Shown here piece after piece: positions 14,946-22,849 of a stretch of DNA of 27,174 nt. The notes below the pieces were generated by a model. That model did no database searches. It worked only from the letters and a program-made list of their open reading frames with translations, and was not told the DNA's origin. Source of the stretch: an uncultured Oscillospiraceae bacterium (lineage in GTDB: Bacteria; Bacillota; Clostridia; Oscillospirales; Oscillospiraceae); NCBI GenBank assembly GCA_910577525.1, contig CAJTLI010000005.1, positions 76,286 to 103,459 on the forward strand, given 5' to 3'. The position numbers were made by a program, and so were the translations under genes. Position 1 is the stretch's first letter; each line of letters starts with the position of its first letter.

Positions 14946-16337
14946 CTATTTTTTCGCAGCCCGGGACCGGAGCGGAGTGCCCTCCGCGTCCATGCGCCGG
15001 AACAGGTAGACCAGAATGGCCACAGCGGCGGCGGCAAGCACCACCTCGGCCACCGCCTGAGCGCAGCCCAGACCGTATAGGGGGAAGAAGTAGTTGAGCA
15101 CATACAGCGCCGGAATCTCCAGCACAATCTTGCGCAGGACGGCGAACAGCAGGGCGTACTGCCCCAGGCCGCAGGCCTGAAACACACCCACCGCCAGAAA
15201 GTCCAGGCACAGGAAAGGCTGGGCGACACACATGCACCGCAGGAACTGGGAGCCGTAGGCCACCACCGCCTCGGTTTTCATAAACAGGCCGATGAGGGCG
15301 CCGGAGGCAAAGAAATAGGTCACGGAGGTCGCGGTCATGAAGATCAGGGAGATCTTTTCCGCGAAAATGACCGCCCGTTTCAGCCGGGAGACGTTGCCGC
15401 TGCCGTAGTTGTAGCTCACCAGCGGCATGAGGCCCTGGGAGATGCCCATGGCGACGTACATGGGGATCATGTTGAGCTTGTAGGCGATGCCCATGGCGGC
15501 GATGGCATCCGGTTTAAAGACGGCGGTGAAGTTGTTGAGCACCGTCATGCCGGTGACGTTGAGCAGATTCTGGATAGAGGCGGGCACCCCCACCCCGAGC
15601 ACGCCCTTCACCAGTTCCTTCCGGGGCCGGGCCATGGCGGGCTGAATGCACACGTAGGTCCTGCCCCGCCGGACAAAGAGCAGCACAAAAAAGTACAGGC
15701 AGGCGGCGCAGTTGGACAGAAAGGTGGCCAGTCCCGCCCCCGCCGCCCCCATGTTCAGCCCCCAGGGGAGGATGAAGATGGGGTCCAGCACAATGTTCAG
15801 GGCACAGCCGCTCATGGTGCCGATGCTGGCGTGAAGGGTGGCCCCCTCCGAGCGCACCAGATAGGCCATCACCACATTGAGGATGGCGGGAACGGCCCCG
15901 CAGGTCACGGTCCAGCGCATGTACTCCAGGGTGGCTTGGGTGGTGGAGGCGTCCGCTCCCAGGAGCACCAGCAGGGCGGGGCGGAACACGGTGGCGAAAC
16001 AAGAGAACAGGACGCCGCAGATCAGCGCGCAGTAAAAGCCGAAGGCGGAGCTGCGCCGGACGGTGTCGTAGTCCTTTGTCCCCAAGGCCCGGCTCATCAT
16101 GCTGGAGGAGCCCACGCCGAACAGATTGTTGACGGCGTTGAAGGCCAGCAGCACCGGCGCGGCCAGTGTGACGGCGGAATTCTGGATGGAGTCCTGGAGC
16201 ATCCCCACAAAATAGGTGTCCGCCAGGTTGTAGAGCACCATCACCAGCGAGCTGAGGACGGTGGGGATGGACAGGGTGAGCACCGCTCTGGGAATGGGCA
16301 TTTCTTCAAAAAGCGCTGTTTTTTTCGTGTCTTTCAT
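14946..16337 (-). CDS. MATE family efflux transporter
   Basis: 463-aa MATE transporter with about twelve hydrophobic segments. The first helix region (LTLSIPTVLSSLVMVLYNLADTYFVG) and the equivalent second-half helix (GVPASIQNLLNVTGMTVLNNF) are typical. It differs substantially from the other MATE gene in this window (5115-6521), so the two are not a recent duplication. Start at 16337 with AGGGGA 6 nt upstream; promoter at 16372-16400. Divergent from the GH2 gene. A radical SAM gene lies 112 nt downstream on the same strand. Cargo unknown. Confidence 0.92.
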   Translation of the reverse strand: MKDTKKTALFEEMPIPRAVLTLSIPTVLSSLVMVLYNLADTYFVGMLQDSIQNSAVTLAAPVLLAFNAVNNLFGVGSSSMMSRALGTKDYDTVRRSSAFGFYCALICGVLFSCFATVFRPALLVLLGADASTTQATLEYMRWTVTCGAVPAILNVVMAYLVRSEGATLHASIGTMSGCALNIVLDPIFILPWGLNMGAAGAGLATFLSNCAACLYFFVLLFVRRGRTYVCIQPAMARPRKELVKGVLGVGVPASIQNLLNVTGMTVLNNFTAVFKPDAIAAMGIAYKLNMIPMYVAMGISQGLMPLVSYNYGSGNVSRLKRAVIFAEKISLIFMTATSVTYFFASGALIGLFMKTEAVVAYGSQFLRCMCVAQPFLCLDFLAVGVFQACGLGQYALLFAVLRKIVLEIPALYVLNYFFPLYGLGCAQAVAEVVLAAAAVAILVYLFRRMDAEGTPLRSRAAKK

Positions 16338-16371
16338 GGAATTCCCCTATTTTCATCTAATTTATTCCTTT

Positions 16372-16400
16372 ATTATACCACGTGGCGGGGCAAATGAAAA
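16372..16400 (-). promoter_or_regulatory. Predicted promoter of the MATE gene at 14946-16337
   Basis: Minus strand: TTTTCA, 17-bp spacer, perfect TATAAT, about 30 nt before the start codon. Confidence 0.7.
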
Positions 16401-16431
16401 GGCTGATTTCCATAAAGCCTCTAAATATGAA

Positions 16432-16460
16432 TTGTCTTTCCCCTTTCCCGGTGGTATGAT
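16432..16460 (+). promoter_or_regulatory. Predicted promoter of the GH2 gene
   Basis: TTGTCT, 17-bp spacer, TATGAT; leader of about 55 nt. Divergent from and 31 bp away from the MATE promoter. Confidence 0.65.
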
Positions 16461-16519
16461 GGATTTAACCCCGACGGAGCTGCGCGGCGAAGGGGACATT
16501 CCATTGAGAAAAGGAAGCG

Positions 16520-18265
16520 ATGGCTATGTGGCGAAGTGATTGGAACCGCGATTATCCCCGTCCCCAGCTGCGGCGGGACAGTTTTTTCCCGCTGGATGGG
16601 AATTGGACCCTGAACGGCAGGCCCATCCGGACACCCTGGCCGCCCCAGGCGGAGCGGTCCGGCTACGATGGCCCGGTGGGGGACGTGCTGCGCTATGAGA
16701 CGGCCTTCACCCTCCCCGAGAGGTTTGTCCCCCAGGGCTTTCAGGTCCTGCTCCACTTCGGCGCGGTGGACCAGGTAGCGGAGGTGTGGGTGAACGGAGA
16801 GAGCGTCCTCCGCCACGAGGGGGGCTACCTGCCCTTTTCCGCCGACATCACCGGGGCCCTGAGGGACGGGGAAAACCGCCTGGAGGTGAAGGCGGTGGAC
16901 ACCCTCTCCCACGACTACCCCTACGGCAAGCAGCACAAGCACCCCCATGGGATGTGGTACACCCCCGTGTCCGGCATCTGGCAGCCGGTATGGCTGGAGG
17001 CGGTTCCGGCCAAGGGGGCGGTGCAGTCCATCCGGCTCACCCCCGATCTCACCGGGGTGACGGTGGAGGTGGACGCCGGGGACGCGGACTTCAACCTGGC
17101 CGTCCCTCTGGGAAACGGGAAGCTCCTCACCGCCGCCGGAAAGAGCGGGGTTCCCCTCCGGCTGGAGGTGCCCGACCCCTGGCTCTGGACCCCGGAGGAC
17201 CCCTATCTCTATCCCATGACCATCGCCACCGCCTCGGACAGGGTGGAAAGCTATTTCGCCCTGCGCACGGTGACAACAAAGGAGATCAACGGCCACACCC
17301 GGCTGTGCCTCAACGGAAAGCCCGTCTTCCTCCACGGTGTACTGGACCAGGGCTACTTCCAGGACGGCCTGTTCCTGCCCTGGGGCCCGGAGGGCTACGG
17401 CGAGGACATCATGCGCATGAAGGACCTGGGCTTCAACACCCTGCGCAAGCACGTCAAGGTGGAGCCCGAGGCGTTTTATTACGCCTGCGACCGGCTGGGA
17501 ATGCTGGTGGTGCAGGACATGGTGAACTCCGGGGAGTACCGCTACCTCCGGGATACGGTGATCCCCACCTTCGTGAGCAAAAAGCGGAACGATCTGGGCG
17601 GAGGGGGCGGCGAGGCTCGAAAGGCCTTTTTCGAACACCACTGCCTGGACACCGTGGCCCACCTGCGAAACCACCCCTGCGTCGTGGGCTGGACCATCTT
17701 CAACGAGGGCTGGGGGCAGTACGACTCCGACCGCATCTACCGCCTGCTGAAGCCCGCCGACCCCACCCGGTTCTTCATGACCACCTCCGGCTGGTTCGCC
17801 CAAAAGGAAAGCGATGTCCAGAGCGAGCACGTCTATTTCATCAGTCCGCCGGCCCGGTCCGGCCGGAAGGAAAACGGTGCGCAGCGGGAGCTTGCCTTCT
17901 TCCGCAGCCGGGTGCCGGAGGGAAACCAGCCGGGGAAATTCCTGTTCCTCAGTGAGTGCGGCGGCTTCTCCCGGCGGATCGAGGGACACACAGCCCAGGA
18001 CCGGAAAAACTACGGCTATGGCGAGCAGTGCCGGACCGAGCTGGACCTGGAGCTCCGCATCAACCTGATGTACAGCGAAATGGTGCTGCCCTCCATCCCC
18101 CGCGGCCTGTGCGGATGCATCTACACCCAGCTCAGCGACGTGGAGGGGGAGACCAACGGCCTGTACACCTATGACCGCCAGGTGCGCAAGGTCCGCCCGG
18201 ATTTCATGCGGGGTGTGGCCTTTGAGATCAAACAGGCGTTGGAAAAGGCGGTGGAAAACGGTTGA
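16520..18265 (+). CDS. Glycoside hydrolase family 2 protein (beta-galactosidase/glucuronidase-like)
   Basis: 581-aa enzyme of the GH2 clan. The N-terminal jelly-roll (about 15-160) has LHFGAVDQVAEVWVNGE and the Trp-rich GMWYTPVSGIWQPVWLE; an Ig-like domain follows (about 165-260), then the TIM barrel from about 265. Catalytic residues are visible: acid/base E396 in FNEGWG and nucleophile E479 in LSECGGF. No signal peptide, so it acts on sugars already taken into the cell. It is short compared with LacZ (about 1000 aa) and near the size of glucuronidases; no residue set I can check fixes the sugar. The start has AAAAGGA upstream; a second ATG two codons in is also possible. No sugar transporter or regulator is adjacent. 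Confidence 0.9.
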   Translation: MAMWRSDWNRDYPRPQLRRDSFFPLDGNWTLNGRPIRTPWPPQAERSGYDGPVGDVLRYETAFTLPERFVPQGFQVLLHFGAVDQVAEVWVNGESVLRHEGGYLPFSADITGALRDGENRLEVKAVDTLSHDYPYGKQHKHPHGMWYTPVSGIWQPVWLEAVPAKGAVQSIRLTPDLTGVTVEVDAGDADFNLAVPLGNGKLLTAAGKSGVPLRLEVPDPWLWTPEDPYLYPMTIATASDRVESYFALRTVTTKEINGHTRLCLNGKPVFLHGVLDQGYFQDGLFLPWGPEGYGEDIMRMKDLGFNTLRKHVKVEPEAFYYACDRLGMLVVQDMVNSGEYRYLRDTVIPTFVSKKRNDLGGGGGEARKAFFEHHCLDTVAHLRNHPCVVGWTIFNEGWGQYDSDRIYRLLKPADPTRFFMTTSGWFAQKESDVQSEHVYFISPPARSGRKENGAQRELAFFRSRVPEGNQPGKFLFLSECGGFSRRIEGHTAQDRKNYGYGEQCRTELDLELRINLMYSEMVLPSIPRGLCGCIYTQLSDVEGETNGLYTYDRQVRKVRPDFMRGVAFEIKQALEKAVENG

Positions 18266-18289
18266 CACCAAGGAAAAATGTGCTATACT
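18262..18289 (+). promoter_or_regulatory. Predicted promoter of the ferritin gene
   Basis: Perfect TTGACA, 16-bp spacer, TATACT. The -35 box overlaps the GH2 stop codon (18263-18265). Confidence 0.8.
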
Positions 18290-18338
18290 TTCCAGTGAAA
18301 GCGCCGCGGAACGCGGAACAGAAAAGGAGTGTTTTGTT

Positions 18339-18848
18339 ATGGACAAAAAAGTCGCTGAGCTGCTGAACGACCAGATTAACAAGGAGCTGTATTCCGCCTA
18401 CTTATACCTGGATATGGCCAACTTCTACTCCGCCAAGGGGCTGGACGGCTTCGCCAACTGGTACGAGATCCAGGCCAAAGAGGAACAGGACCACGCTATA
18501 CTCATCTACAAGTACCTGCACAACAACGACCAAACCGTCACCCTGGGCGCCATCGCCAAGCCCGACAAGGAATTCAAGGAGCTGATGGACCCGCTGACCG
18601 CCGCCCACGCCCATGAGCAGTACGTCACCAGCCTCATCAACGCCATCTACGACGCCGCTGTGGAGGCCAAAGACCACCGCACCATGCAGTTCCTGGACTG
18701 GTTCGTCAAGGAGCAGGGCGAGGAGGAGGTCAACTCCTCCGGCATGATCCGCAAGATGGAGCTGTTCGGCGGCGATGCCAAGGCCCTGTACATGCTCAAC
18801 AGCGAGCTGGCTGGCCGGACCTATTCCGCCCCCTCGCTTCAGCTGTAA
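18339..18848 (+). CDS. ftnA: Ferritin (bacterial non-haem, FtnA type)
   Basis: 169-aa four-helix ferritin that oxidises Fe2+ and stores it in a 24-subunit cage. Ferroxidase ligands appear at E16, Y23, E49, H52 (in EEQDHA), E93, Q126 and E129, each one less than the E. coli FtnA numbers as I recall them. The start was chosen at 18339 with AAAAGGAG 10 nt upstream; the longer frame runs back into the GH2 gene and is not used. Own promoter at 18262. Transcription would continue through a repeat region to the terminator at 19032. No Fur-type operator was recognised. Confidence 0.95.
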   Translation: MDKKVAELLNDQINKELYSAYLYLDMANFYSAKGLDGFANWYEIQAKEEQDHAILIYKYLHNNDQTVTLGAIAKPDKEFKELMDPLTAAHAHEQYVTSLINAIYDAAVEAKDHRTMQFLDWFVKEQGEEEVNSSGMIRKMELFGGDAKALYMLNSELAGRTYSAPSLQL

Positions 18849-18886
18849 GAAGCGCGAGCGTAGGCGCACAGGGGCGCTTGGAACGG
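18845..18886 (+). repeat. 42-bp direct repeat, copy 1
   Basis: Starts at the last bases of the ferritin gene (includes its stop codon) and matches 18982-19023 at 41 of 42 positions (C18869 versus T19006). Rich in GCGAGCG and GGGGCGC words. Confidence 0.93.
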
Positions 18887-19031
18887 AGCGAGGCCGAGCG
18901 AGGGTCCGCAAAGCGGACCGGAGACCAGGCCGAGTCGGAGCGAAAGCGGCCCGGCAGTGCGCCCAACGCGAGCGTGACAGCGTAAGAAGCGCGAGCGTAG
19001 GCGCATAGGGGCGCTTGGAACGGCGCGAAAC
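18849..19031. other. GC-rich repetitive non-coding stretch after ferritin
   Basis: 183 bp between the ferritin stop and the terminator stem. It contains most of copy 1 and all of copy 2 of the 42-bp repeat, many GAGCGAG/GCGAGCG words and a perfect 7-bp hairpin GGTCCGC-AAA-GCGGACC (18903-18919). An open frame runs across it but has no RBS and simple Arg-rich composition, so I call it non-coding. Confidence 0.7.
18982..19023 (+). repeat. 42-bp direct repeat, copy 2
   Basis: Second copy, 137 bp after the first, ending 8 bp before the terminator stem. Confidence 0.93.
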
Positions 19032-19069
19032 GCGGCCTGTCCGGAAAACCCGGACAGGCCGCTTGTTTT
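19032..19069 (+). terminator. Terminator after the ferritin/repeat region
   Basis: Perfect 13-bp stem (19032-19044 with 19050-19062), AAAAC loop, then TTGTTTT. Confidence 0.93.
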
Positions 19070-19149
19070 CGCAGATCGGGGCCCCTTCAGGGCCGCTCAT
19101 ACTCCTCCGCCGCCTCGGAGATCTCTTTGCAATTTCAGCATTTTCACCC

Positions 19150-19178
19150 TTGAACTCAGCCTGTGACGCTGGTATAAT
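19150..19178 (+). promoter_or_regulatory. Predicted promoter of ilvE
   Basis: TTGAAC, 17-bp spacer, perfect TATAAT, 34 nt before the start codon. No T-box or other leader RNA fits in so short a leader. Confidence 0.8.
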
Positions 19179-19212
19179 ATTATCACTTTACATCGGAAAA
19201 GGAGCGCTCCCT

Positions 19213-20280
19213 ATGCTGGATATTAAAATGACCCGCGCCGCCGCTCTCAAGCCCCAGCCCGACCCCGACACGCTGGTGTTCGGCAAGACCTTCACCGACC
19301 ACATGTTCCTCATGAACTATGACGCCGGCCAGGGCTGGCACGACCCCCGTGTCGTCCCCTATGGCCCCCTGCCCTTTGAGCTGTCCTGCATGGTGTTCCA
19401 CTACGCCCAGGAGATCTTCGAGGGCATGAAGGCCTACCGCACCCCCGAGGGAAGAGTACAGCTGTTCCGGCCCTATGAAAACGCCCGCCGGATGAACTCC
19501 TCCTGCCGCCGCATGTGCATCCCCGAGATTCCCGAGGACGACTTTGTCCAGGCCGTCAAGGCCGTGGTCAGCGTGGACCAGGCCTGGGTTCCCAACAAGG
19601 TGGGCACCTCTCTGTATATCCGCCCCTTCATCATCGCCACCGACAACGGCCTGGGGGTCCACGCCTCCCGCAGCTACCTGTTCGCCGTCATCTGCTGCCC
19701 GGTGGGGGCCTACTACCCCGAGGGCATCAACCCCGTGAAGATCTACGTGGAGGACGAGGATGTCCGGGCCGTCAAGGGCGGCACCGGCTTCACCAAGTGC
19801 GGCGGCAACTACGCCGCCTCCATCCGCGCCGGGGAGCGGGCTGAGGAGCAGGGCTTCTCCCAGGTGCTGTGGCTGGACGGCGTCCACCGCAAGTACATTG
19901 AGGAGGTGGGCTCCATGAACGTGATGTTCAAAATCAACGGCACGGTGGTCACGCCGGAGCTCACCGGGTCCGTCCTCCCAGGCATCACCCGTAAGAGCTG
20001 CCTGGAGCTCATCCGCAGCTGGGGCATCCCGGTGGAGGAGCGGCTCATCTCCGCCCAGGAGCTGTTTGACGCCGCCCAGGCGGGCGCTCTGGAGGAGGCT
20101 TGGGGCACCGGCACCGCGGCGGTGGTGTCCCCCATCGGCCTGCTGGCCTGGGAGGGCCGTAAGGAAGTGGTCAGCGGCGGAAGCATCGGCCCCCTGACTC
20201 AGAAGCTGTACGACACCCTCACCGGCACCCAGTGGGGCACCCTGGAGGATGTCCACGGCTGGACGGTCCCTGTGGAGTAA
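19213..20280 (+). CDS. ilvE: Branched-chain amino acid aminotransferase
   Basis: 355-aa PLP fold-type IV aminotransferase that interconverts Leu, Ile, Val and their 2-oxo acids with glutamate/2-oxoglutarate. The Schiff-base Lys is K195 in GGTGFTKCGGNYA; other family segments are YAQEIFEGMKAYR, LYIRPF and EEVGSMNVMF. Length and the N-terminal extension match the bacterial/eukaryotic BCAT group of about 350 aa. The ATG at 19213 follows AAAAGGAG by 8 nt; the longer frame upstream passes through a terminator and is discarded. A WYL regulator starts 43 nt downstream with no terminator between, so the two are probably co-transcribed. Confidence 0.95.
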   Translation: MLDIKMTRAAALKPQPDPDTLVFGKTFTDHMFLMNYDAGQGWHDPRVVPYGPLPFELSCMVFHYAQEIFEGMKAYRTPEGRVQLFRPYENARRMNSSCRRMCIPEIPEDDFVQAVKAVVSVDQAWVPNKVGTSLYIRPFIIATDNGLGVHASRSYLFAVICCPVGAYYPEGINPVKIYVEDEDVRAVKGGTGFTKCGGNYAASIRAGERAEEQGFSQVLWLDGVHRKYIEEVGSMNVMFKINGTVVTPELTGSVLPGITRKSCLELIRSWGIPVEERLISAQELFDAAQAGALEEAWGTGTAAVVSPIGLLAWEGRKEVVSGGSIGPLTQKLYDTLTGTQWGTLEDVHGWTVPVE

Positions 20281-20323
20281 CGCCCCGGCTCACCGCCAAA
20301 TCCGCCGGAGAGGAGGCCCCGCC

Positions 20324-21562
20324 ATGTCTGTGAACCGCCAATTCCAGATGGTCTACCTTCTGCTGGAGCGCGGCCGTATGACCGCCGGGGAGCTTGCCCA
20401 ACGGCTGGAGGTCTCCCCCCGCACCATCCTGCGGGATGTGGACGCCCTGTCCGCCGCGGGCGTACCGGTCTACACCACCCAGGGGGCCGGCGGCGGCGTG
20501 GCCTTGCTGGACGGCTATGTTCTGGACCGGGCCGCCTTCTCCGACGAGGAACAGTGCCAGCTTCTCACCGCCCTGCAAAGCCTTCCCGGCCAGGAGGGCG
20601 AGCAGGCGCTGACCAAGCTGTCCGCCCTGTTCCGCCGGAATCAGGAGGACTGGCTCCAGGTCGATCTGTCCCGCTGGGGGGCGGCGGACGCGGACAACGA
20701 AAAGTTCCGCCTGCTCAAACGGGCCGTGCTGGATCGGAAGACTCTGGCCTTTCACTATGCCAGCTCCCACGGCTCCACCCGGCCCCGGCGGGCGCTCCCC
20801 GCCCGGCTGGTGTTCAAGGGACAGGGCTGGTATCTCCAGGCCTTTGACCTGGACCGGGAGGACTACCGCACCTTCCGGCTGTCCCGCATCCTGTCTCCCA
20901 CCTTCACGGGGGAGGTATTCCACCGCAGTTTGGAGCCCCCGGATATTAACTATTCCGGCGACATCCCGCCCCTGTTCCGGGTGGAGGCCCGGCTTCGCTT
21001 TGCTTCCTATATGGCCTACCGGGTGTACGACGAGTTCGACCAGAGCTGTGTGACGCCTCAGCCCGACGGCTCCCTTCTGGTGGAGGCGGTGTTCCCCGAG
21101 GACCAGTGGCTGTACGGCTATCTTCTCAGCTTCGGCGCGGGGGTGGAGGTGCTCTCCCCCGGTGCGCTGCGGCGGCGGCTGGCCGCCCTGGGCTGGAAAA
21201 TTTTTTGGGCCCACGCCGGAGAAGATGACATGCCCTGTCAGGTTTGGGGGCGTACAATGGAACCATCCACAACAAAGGAGGTTCCCACCATGGAACAATA
21301 CAAAGACATGAAATTCTGCCAGTCCTGCGGAATGCCCCTGGGCCCCGACACCGCCCGCGGCACCGAGGCGGATGGCTCCGCCAACGCCGACTACTGCTCC
21401 TACTGCTACAAGGACGGGAGGTTTGCGGGGGAGATGACTATGGAGGAGATGATTGACTTCTGCGCCCCCATGATGGCCCAGCACAACCCCGGCATGTCCG
21501 AGGATCAGGCCAAGGTCCAGATGCGCCAGTTTTTCCCCATGCTCAAGCGGTGGAAAAAGTGA
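20324..21562 (+). CDS. WYL-domain transcriptional regulator fused to a C-terminal zinc-ribbon domain
   Basis: 412-aa protein. N-terminal winged helix-turn-helix (about 1-55, including ELAQRLEVSPRTILRDVDAL), a WYL ligand-sensing domain (about 130-200, with the literal GWYLQAFD) and the WCX-like segment to about residue 305: a YafY/DeoR-type regulator. After a short linker, residues 323-412 form a second unit with CQSCGMP and CSYCYKDG (four Cys, zinc ribbon), then METMEEMIDF-like helical text ending in FFPMLKRWKK. In other Clostridia I recall the latter as a separate protein of about 90 aa. Here the frame is open throughout, yet a perfect AAAGGAGG site and ATG lie at the junction. Start at 20324 has GAGAGGAGG upstream. 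Ligand and targets unknown. Confidence 0.82.
   Translation: MSVNRQFQMVYLLLERGRMTAGELAQRLEVSPRTILRDVDALSAAGVPVYTTQGAGGGVALLDGYVLDRAAFSDEEQCQLLTALQSLPGQEGEQALTKLSALFRRNQEDWLQVDLSRWGAADADNEKFRLLKRAVLDRKTLAFHYASSHGSTRPRRALPARLVFKGQGWYLQAFDLDREDYRTFRLSRILSPTFTGEVFHRSLEPPDINYSGDIPPLFRVEARLRFASYMAYRVYDEFDQSCVTPQPDGSLLVEAVFPEDQWLYGYLLSFGAGVEVLSPGALRRRLAALGWKIFWAHAGEDDMPCQVWGRTMEPSTTKEVPTMEQYKDMKFCQSCGMPLGPDTARGTEADGSANADYCSYCYKDGRFAGEMTMEEMIDFCAPMMAQHNPGMSEDQAKVQMRQFFPMLKRWKK
21290..21562 (+). CDS. Possible independently translated zinc-ribbon protein (internal start)
   Basis: In-frame ATG at 21290 inside the WYL regulator frame, 8 nt after AAAGGAGG (21274-21281), as good a ribosome site as any in the window. 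It would give a 90-aa protein with CxxC pairs and a conserved-looking KFCQSCGMP start, the normal size of the stand-alone relatives as I recall them. Either this is a true fusion that keeps an old start site, or two separate products are made. I cannot decide from sequence. Confidence 0.5.
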   Translation: MEQYKDMKFCQSCGMPLGPDTARGTEADGSANADYCSYCYKDGRFAGEMTMEEMIDFCAPMMAQHNPGMSEDQAKVQMRQFFPMLKRWKK

Positions 21563-21580
21563 GACGGTAAAACCCCATAT

Positions 21581-21631
21581 AAAAGCGGCAGACCCCGCGG
21601 ACCAAACCGGCCTGCGGGGTCTGTCCGTTTC
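21581..21631. terminator. Convergent terminator between the WYL gene and the DUF2804 gene
   Basis: 10-bp stem CAGACCCCGC (21589-21598) with GCGGGGTCTG (21614-21623) and a 15-nt loop. Plus-strand exit TCCGTTTCT is weak; minus-strand exit CCGCTTTT is better. Confidence 0.7.
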
Positions 21632-21641
21632 TCCTCCAGCC

Positions 21642-22673
21642 CTACCACTTGTTCTCCACCTTCTCTGCAAACCCGAACAGGTCCCTGACCTGGAGCACTG
21701 TGCCGTCGTCCAGAACGGCGGCACCGCTGAACCGGCCGAACACCTGGTGCTGGTCGCTCTTGATGAGCTTCACATCCGTGCAGGACGCCCGGTCGATGAC
21801 CGGCGCGAAGCTCATCTCAAACCGGCCGTCGCCGCTGGTGAGCCGCCACGGGGACAGATAGTCCTCCCTCCCGTCCCGCATGGGGATGCCGAAATCCACG
21901 CTGGACAGCTTGTGGGCCCTTCCCCCATAGAACAGCATATTCTCCGTGGCGGCGGAGGTGTCCCCAAAGCCATAGCCGATATTGAACCCGAAGTCCACCC
22001 CCTCCACCAGTCCGGAGGCGGAGCCCCAATACCAGGTGTTGTGGTAAGTCCACACGCCCCGGCCCCAGTCCAGCACCCCAAAAGAGCTGTCCGGATCAAA
22101 TTCATAGACCGTCTCCCCGATTTTCACCGTGCCGCCGGCCCGCATACAGTTGATCTTCTGGTTGAAGTAGAAGTGGCCCGCCTTCTCAAAGGGCGTGCAG
22201 ATCACCATGGACTCCTCCGGCTCCCCGGTGAGGGTGAGATGAACGTCGATGGGCTGCCTGTCCAAGAAATTGTCCATGTGGGCGGTGAGCTTCCGCTGTC
22301 CCTCCCCCACCTGAAACAGCAGGGCGTGGCGTTTTCCCGCGCTGGCCGTGATCCCCGCCGCCGAGGTGGCGGGCAGACCGGTCCTGCCCATGGGGAAGAC
22401 GGACATAGGGCTCTTTGTCACCTCCCAGGGCTCCCCCTCAAAGGACAGGAAAGAGATAGAGTCCAGGCCCATATAGCTGTTGTCCGCCACGGTGAGCGCC
22501 ACCCCGAACCGTTGGTTTCCCACATAGTAGTAGTCCCACTCCTTCAGCCGGGTGACGCCTCCTCTCACCTTCTTCCGGTCATACACCGGCAGCAGGCGCT
22601 TGGCGTACCCTGCCCGGGTAAGGTTTCCCTGTTCGTCCAGCAGGGGAATCTGTTCCGTAATCTCATACTGCAT
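21642..22673 (-). CDS. DUF2804 domain-containing protein
   Basis: 343-aa soluble protein recognised as DUF2804 by its N terminus (MQYEITEQIPLLDEQGNLTRAGYAKR, seen here in part), the central DWGRGVWTYHNTWYWGSASG and the extended beta-rich composition. Function of the family is not known to me. No signal peptide or membrane segment. I chose the ATG at 22673 with GGGAGG 8 nt upstream and the family-typical beginning; the frame extends 37 codons upstream over the promoter. Monocistronic, convergent to the WYL gene and divergent from ylbJ. Confidence 0.82.
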   Translation of the reverse strand: MQYEITEQIPLLDEQGNLTRAGYAKRLLPVYDRKKVRGGVTRLKEWDYYYVGNQRFGVALTVADNSYMGLDSISFLSFEGEPWEVTKSPMSVFPMGRTGLPATSAAGITASAGKRHALLFQVGEGQRKLTAHMDNFLDRQPIDVHLTLTGEPEESMVICTPFEKAGHFYFNQKINCMRAGGTVKIGETVYEFDPDSSFGVLDWGRGVWTYHNTWYWGSASGLVEGVDFGFNIGYGFGDTSAATENMLFYGGRAHKLSSVDFGIPMRDGREDYLSPWRLTSGDGRFEMSFAPVIDRASCTDVKLIKSDQHQVFGRFSGAAVLDDGTVLQVRDLFGFAEKVENKW

Positions 22674-22708
22674 GTGTGTGCCTCCCTCGCCGTTTTTCGG
22701 TTTACCCC

Positions 22709-22737
22709 ATTTTATCATAAACCGGCCCCGCTTCCAA
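22709..22737 (-). promoter_or_regulatory. Predicted promoter of the DUF2804 gene
   Basis: Minus strand: TTGGAA, 17-bp spacer, TAAAAT, about 30 nt before the start. Confidence 0.55.
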
Positions 22738-22849
22738 TCACCGTCTGCCGGAATCTTGTACCGGTTTGAAAGCGCCTCCCGCAAAATTTCCGTGGGACAG
22801 GCAAGCCGGCGCCCTTCCGCCGCATAGTCTTTTCCGCGGGGGTGATGGA

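Noticed and set aside
13772..16337. RiPP (modified peptide) cluster of radical SAM plus MATE exporter
   Set aside because: No precursor-like small ORF with RBS was found beside the radical SAM gene; kept only as a possibility in the radical SAM finding.
16421..18382. 653-codon minus-strand frame over the GH2 gene
   Set aside because: Antisense to a clear GH2 enzyme with both catalytic glutamates; no RBS.
18775..19008. Arg-rich open frame through the 42-bp repeats
   Set aside because: No RBS, starts inside ferritin, composition driven by the repeats.
18845..19023. CRISPR-like repeat array
   Set aside because: Only two long copies with one 95-bp interval that itself repeats motifs; no cas genes in the window.
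19070..19212. T-box or BCAA-responsive leader before ilvE
   Set aside because: The predicted transcript leader is only about 30 nt and no T-box sequence is present.
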